64,000 bases of DNA, from contig CAVYNE010000029.1 of NCBI GenBank assembly GCA_963769715.1, forward strand, positions 124,001 through 188,000. The letters run 5' to 3'. Each line of letters opens with the position of its first letter. Positions within the stretch are counted from its first letter, which is position 1. Below, in pieces: positions 61,824 through 64,000 of this stretch. The translations under genes and the position numbers were made by a program. This DNA comes from Palsa-504 sp963769715. Its GTDB lineage: Bacteria > Actinomycetota > Actinomycetes > Streptosporangiales > Streptosporangiaceae. The notes below the pieces were generated by a model. It was not told the origin of the DNA. It did no database searches and worked only from the letters and a program-made list of their open reading frames with translations.

Positions 61824-62396
61824 GCCGCAGCCCCTCACCGCCCCTCCCTCGCCAACCAGCAAATTCCACCCATACCGGTCCCTAGCCAGGTGGCGTGGAC
61901 GCGCCGCGAAAGTCAATGAACGTGGCACTCTAATGATTCTTTGGGGTAGAACGCCACGTTCATTGACTTTCGGGGACACATGGGACGGTGCGGACGGGGA
62001 GAGGGGGATGGGTGGGAATGCAGTGGCGAGCGCGGGCTGAGGCGGCCTCAGTTCGGGTGGTGGAGGCGGGGACCGGCCCGGGGATCGATCGTGCGACAGC
62101 CTCCGTAGCCCCCCAAGACCTCCCGGGAGCCCAAAAACTCCCAGATATCGGCGCTCCGGTGGAGCAAACGGCCGGTCGAGCTGTGGAACCGGACATCGGA
62201 GGCGTCCACGCCGACAGCCGGCGACAATCAACATGCCGAACGAGTCGGGTTCGTGTAGGCGCCGAGGTCTGGTAGCCTTAGCGGTCGGGAGTTGCCCGCT
62301 GCGCGGGCCCCGTGTGCACGTTCAAGCGAGCCCGCCGTGGAGACACCGGAGTTCCGAGGCACGCTAGGAAAGCGCAAGGAAAGAGAGAGTTCTCGG
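61824..62396. other. rne-rplU intergenic region
   Basis: 573 bases. It contains the long inverted repeat at 61907-61972 (separate entry) and then about 420 bases of GC-rich leader ahead of rplU, with a possible -10 (TAGCCT) near 62273. No gene is supported. In many bacteria this leader carries the L21 regulatory structure; I do not recognise it. Confidence 0.5.
61907..61972. repeat. Perfect 20-bp inverted repeat
   Basis: 61907-61926 and 61953-61972 are perfect reverse complements (CGAAAGTCAATGAACGTGGC and its complement), separated by 26 bases. It lies 84 bases after the rne stop. The arms are lower in GC than the flanks and have no T-run, so this may be a mobile repeat and not only a terminator. 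Confidence 0.85.
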
Positions 62397-62816
62397 GTGT
62401 ACGCGATTGTGCGCTGCGGCGGCCGCCAGGAAAAGGTCGCGCTGGACGAGGTCGTCACCGTCGACAAGCTGCCTGGCGAGGTCGGCTCGAGCATTACGCT
62501 CCCGGCCCTACTGGTGGTAGACGGGGACCGGGTCATCAGCGATCCCGCCGAGGTCGGCCGCTATCAGGTCACGGCGGACATCGTCGGTGACGCGGCAGGC
62601 CCCAAGATCAACATGATCCACTACCGGAACAAGACCGGTTACCGGCGGCGCCTAGGCCACCGGCAGCGGTACACCCAGGTCCGGATCACCGGCATCGGCA
62701 CCGAAGCCAAGAGCACCGAAGCCAAGAGCACCGGAGCCAAGGCAACCGCGGCCAAGAGCGCCGCCGCGGCCAAGAGCGCCGCCGGGGCCAAGACCACCAA
62801 GGTGGAGGAGGACTGA
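62397..62816 (+). CDS. rplU: 50S ribosomal protein L21
   Basis: A 139-residue protein. VYAIVRCGGRQEKVALDEVV opens the L21 fold and INMIHYRNKTGYRRRLGHRQ is the conserved C-terminal signature. About 35 residues of Lys/Ala-rich tail (TEAKSTGAKATAAKSAAAAK) follow, an extension common in actinomycetes. GTG 62397 starts the fold directly, with a purine-rich GGAAAGAGAGAG before it. It binds 23S rRNA. Operon with rpmA, one base apart. Confidence 0.97.
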   Translation: MYAIVRCGGRQEKVALDEVVTVDKLPGEVGSSITLPALLVVDGDRVISDPAEVGRYQVTADIVGDAAGPKINMIHYRNKTGYRRRLGHRQRYTQVRITGIGTEAKSTEAKSTGAKATAAKSAAAAKSAAGAKTTKVEED

Positions 62817-62817
62817 G

Positions 62818-63081
62818 ATGGCACACAAGAAGGGCGCGTCATCCAGCCGCAACGGCCGCGACTCGAAGGCCCAGCGCCTCGGCGTCAAGCGTTACGGCGG
62901 CCAGCTCGTGAACGCGGGCGAGATCATCGTCCGCCAGCGCGGCACGCACTTCCACCCGGGCGAGGGCGTCGGCCGCGGCGGCGACGACACGCTGTTCGCG
63001 CTGGTCGAGGGCAAAGTCGAGTTCGCTATGCGGCACGGCCGCAGGGCCGTGAACATCGTCCCGGCTGAGCCCCCGGCATAG
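62818..63081 (+). CDS. rpmA: 50S ribosomal protein L27
   Basis: An 87-residue protein. MAHKKGASSSRNGRDSKAQR begins the normal N-terminus that reaches toward the peptidyl-transferase centre; GVKRYGGQLVNAGEIIVRQR and the C-terminal strand follow. ATG 62818 follows the rplU stop by one base, with GGAGGAGG just upstream. Confidence 0.98.
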   Translation: MAHKKGASSSRNGRDSKAQRLGVKRYGGQLVNAGEIIVRQRGTHFHPGEGVGRGGDDTLFALVEGKVEFAMRHGRRAVNIVPAEPPA

Positions 63082-63113
63082 GCTCGCCAAAGGTACGCAA
63101 AGAGCAGGACCAG

Positions 63114-63144
63114 AAGGCGGGCCAGGCACCTGGCCCGCCTTTCT
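63114..63144 (+). terminator. Rho-independent terminator after rpmA
   Basis: AAGGCGGGCCAG (63114-63125) pairs perfectly with CTGGCCCGCCTT (63130-63141), loop GCAC, followed by TCTC. It separates rplU-rpmA from obg, whose start lies 23 bases downstream. Confidence 0.85.
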
Positions 63145-63166
63145 CATGCATGAGGAGAGGAACATC

Positions 63167-64000
63167 GTGGCGGAGTTCGCCGACCGGGTCACGCTGCAGG
63201 TACAGGCTGGCCACGGCGGGCACGGCTGCGCCTCGATTCACCGGGAGAAGTTCAAGCCACTCGGCGGCCCGGACGGGGGTAACGGCGGGCGCGGCGGTGA
63301 CGTTCTCCTCGAGGTGGACGCGAGCTCGGCCACCCTGCTGGACTTCCACCGCCGCCCGGTGCGCCGGGCCGGCAACGGTCGGCAGGGCGAGGGCTCGAAC
63401 CGCACCGGCGCCGACGGTGCGGACCTGATCATCGGAGTGCCGAACGGGACCGAGGTCAAGACCGCCGACGGCGAGGTGCTCGCCGACCTGGTCGGCGTCG
63501 GCACCCGGTTCGTCGCAGCCGCAGGCGGCCGGGGCGGGCTGGGCAACGCGGCGCTGGCCTCGCCGCGGCGCAAGGCCCCCGGGTTTGCCCTCAAGGGCGA
63601 GCCAGGGCAGCAGCGCGACCTCATCCTCGAGCTGAAGACGGTAGCCGACGTCGGCTTGGTCGGCTTTCCCAACGCCGGTAAGTCCTCCCTGATCGCGGCG
63701 ATGTCCGCGGCCCGGCCGAAGATCGCCAACTACCCGTTTACCACCTTGATCCCGAACCTCGGCGTGGTCGAGGCCGGCGACGTCCAGTTCGTGGTGGCCG
63801 ACGTGCCGGGCCTGATCCCGGGCGCCAGCCAGGGCAAGGGCCTGGGCCACGACTTCCTCCGGCACGTGGAGCGCTGCTCCACCCTGGTCCACGTGCTCGA
63901 CTGCGCCGTCGAAGCCACCGAGGCACCCGGTCGCGACCCGGCCGCGGACCTGGCCGCGATCGAGGCGGAACTGACCGCCTACGGCGACGCGACCGGCGCG
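63167..64000 (+). CDS. obg: Obg GTPase, ribosome assembly (cut by the window end)
   Basis: The first 278 codons are present and the frame is open at the window end. GTG 63167 has GAGGAGAGG before it. The Gly-rich Obg domain (FKPLGGPDGGNGGRGGDVLL, GGRGGLGNAALASP) is followed by the G domain: G1 GFPNAGKSSL, switch I region with YPFTTLIPN, G3 DVPGLIPGASQGKGLGHDFL. It binds GTP and helps 50S assembly; in Streptomyces it also affects sporulation. G4, G5 and the C-terminal domain lie beyond the window. Confidence 0.96.
   Translation, partial: MAEFADRVTLQVQAGHGGHGCASIHREKFKPLGGPDGGNGGRGGDVLLEVDASSATLLDFHRRPVRRAGNGRQGEGSNRTGADGADLIIGVPNGTEVKTADGEVLADLVGVGTRFVAAAGGRGGLGNAALASPRRKAPGFALKGEPGQQRDLILELKTVADVGLVGFPNAGKSSLIAAMSAARPKIANYPFTTLIPNLGVVEAGDVQFVVADVPGLIPGASQGKGLGHDFLRHVERCSTLVHVLDCAVEATEAPGRDPAADLAAIEAELTAYGDATGA

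Overview
The window is high-GC chromosomal DNA from an actinomycete, probably a filamentous, sporulating one. The evidence is codon use, frequent GTG starts, tRNA genes without an encoded CCA, paired clpP1/clpP2, and the order valS-folC-DUF4233-mreBCD-pbp2-rodA-(radical SAM)-(DUF2344)-rne-rplU-rpmA-obg, which is the order known from Streptomyces and its relatives. No rRNA or CRISPR array is visible.

About 1-29.5 kb is accessory DNA with many broken genes. It begins with a membrane-anchored Ser/Thr kinase homologue whose HRD motif reads HRN, a VOC protein, a broken questin-oxidase-like gene, an SRPBCC protein and a GlcD-type FAD oxidase. A recombinase relic follows. A gentisate-dioxygenase-like bicupin and a coupled alpha/beta hydrolase are then read away from a 931-residue ATPase/LuxR regulator. 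That regulator and the first codons of the cupin are duplicated about 4.5 kb downstream (12.9-16.1 kb). Between 16 and 29 kb lie a frameshifted S4 gene, a lower-GC membrane protein, a MITE-like inverted-repeat pair, a gene with a promoter/operator dyad, a 3'-truncated IS701-like transposase, a FitAB/VapBC-type toxin-antitoxin pair, an integrase relic beside tRNA-Gly, and an IS256-family element with intact ends and an 8-bp target duplication. The stretch ends with a SigE-family sigma factor overlapping a gene for a membrane-anchored beta-propeller protein.

About 29.7-36.6 kb is mixed: 6-phosphogluconate dehydrogenase, two paralogous lipoproteins separated by a VOC stub, a polysaccharide deacetylase, tRNA-Pro, a GlxA-type AraC regulator and a holin-like membrane protein.

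About 36.6-64 kb is core genome: protein folding and turnover (tig, clpP1, clpP2, clpX), a frameshifted repeat-rich membrane protein, valS, folC, DUF4233, the mre/PBP2/RodA wall-elongation (or spore-wall) operon with overlapping stop/start codons, the TIGR03960 radical-SAM/DUF2344 pair, RNase E/G, ribosomal proteins L21 and L27, and the 5' part of obg. The ndk gene normally found between DUF4233 and mreB is missing.

The best candidates for something undescribed are the sigma factor/propeller pair at 27.7-29.5 kb (a possible sigma/anti-sigma sensor), the duplicated cupin-regulator module, and the long basic tail on MreD. Starts were chosen by eye from Shine-Dalgarno matches; family names come from recognised motifs, not from database searches.
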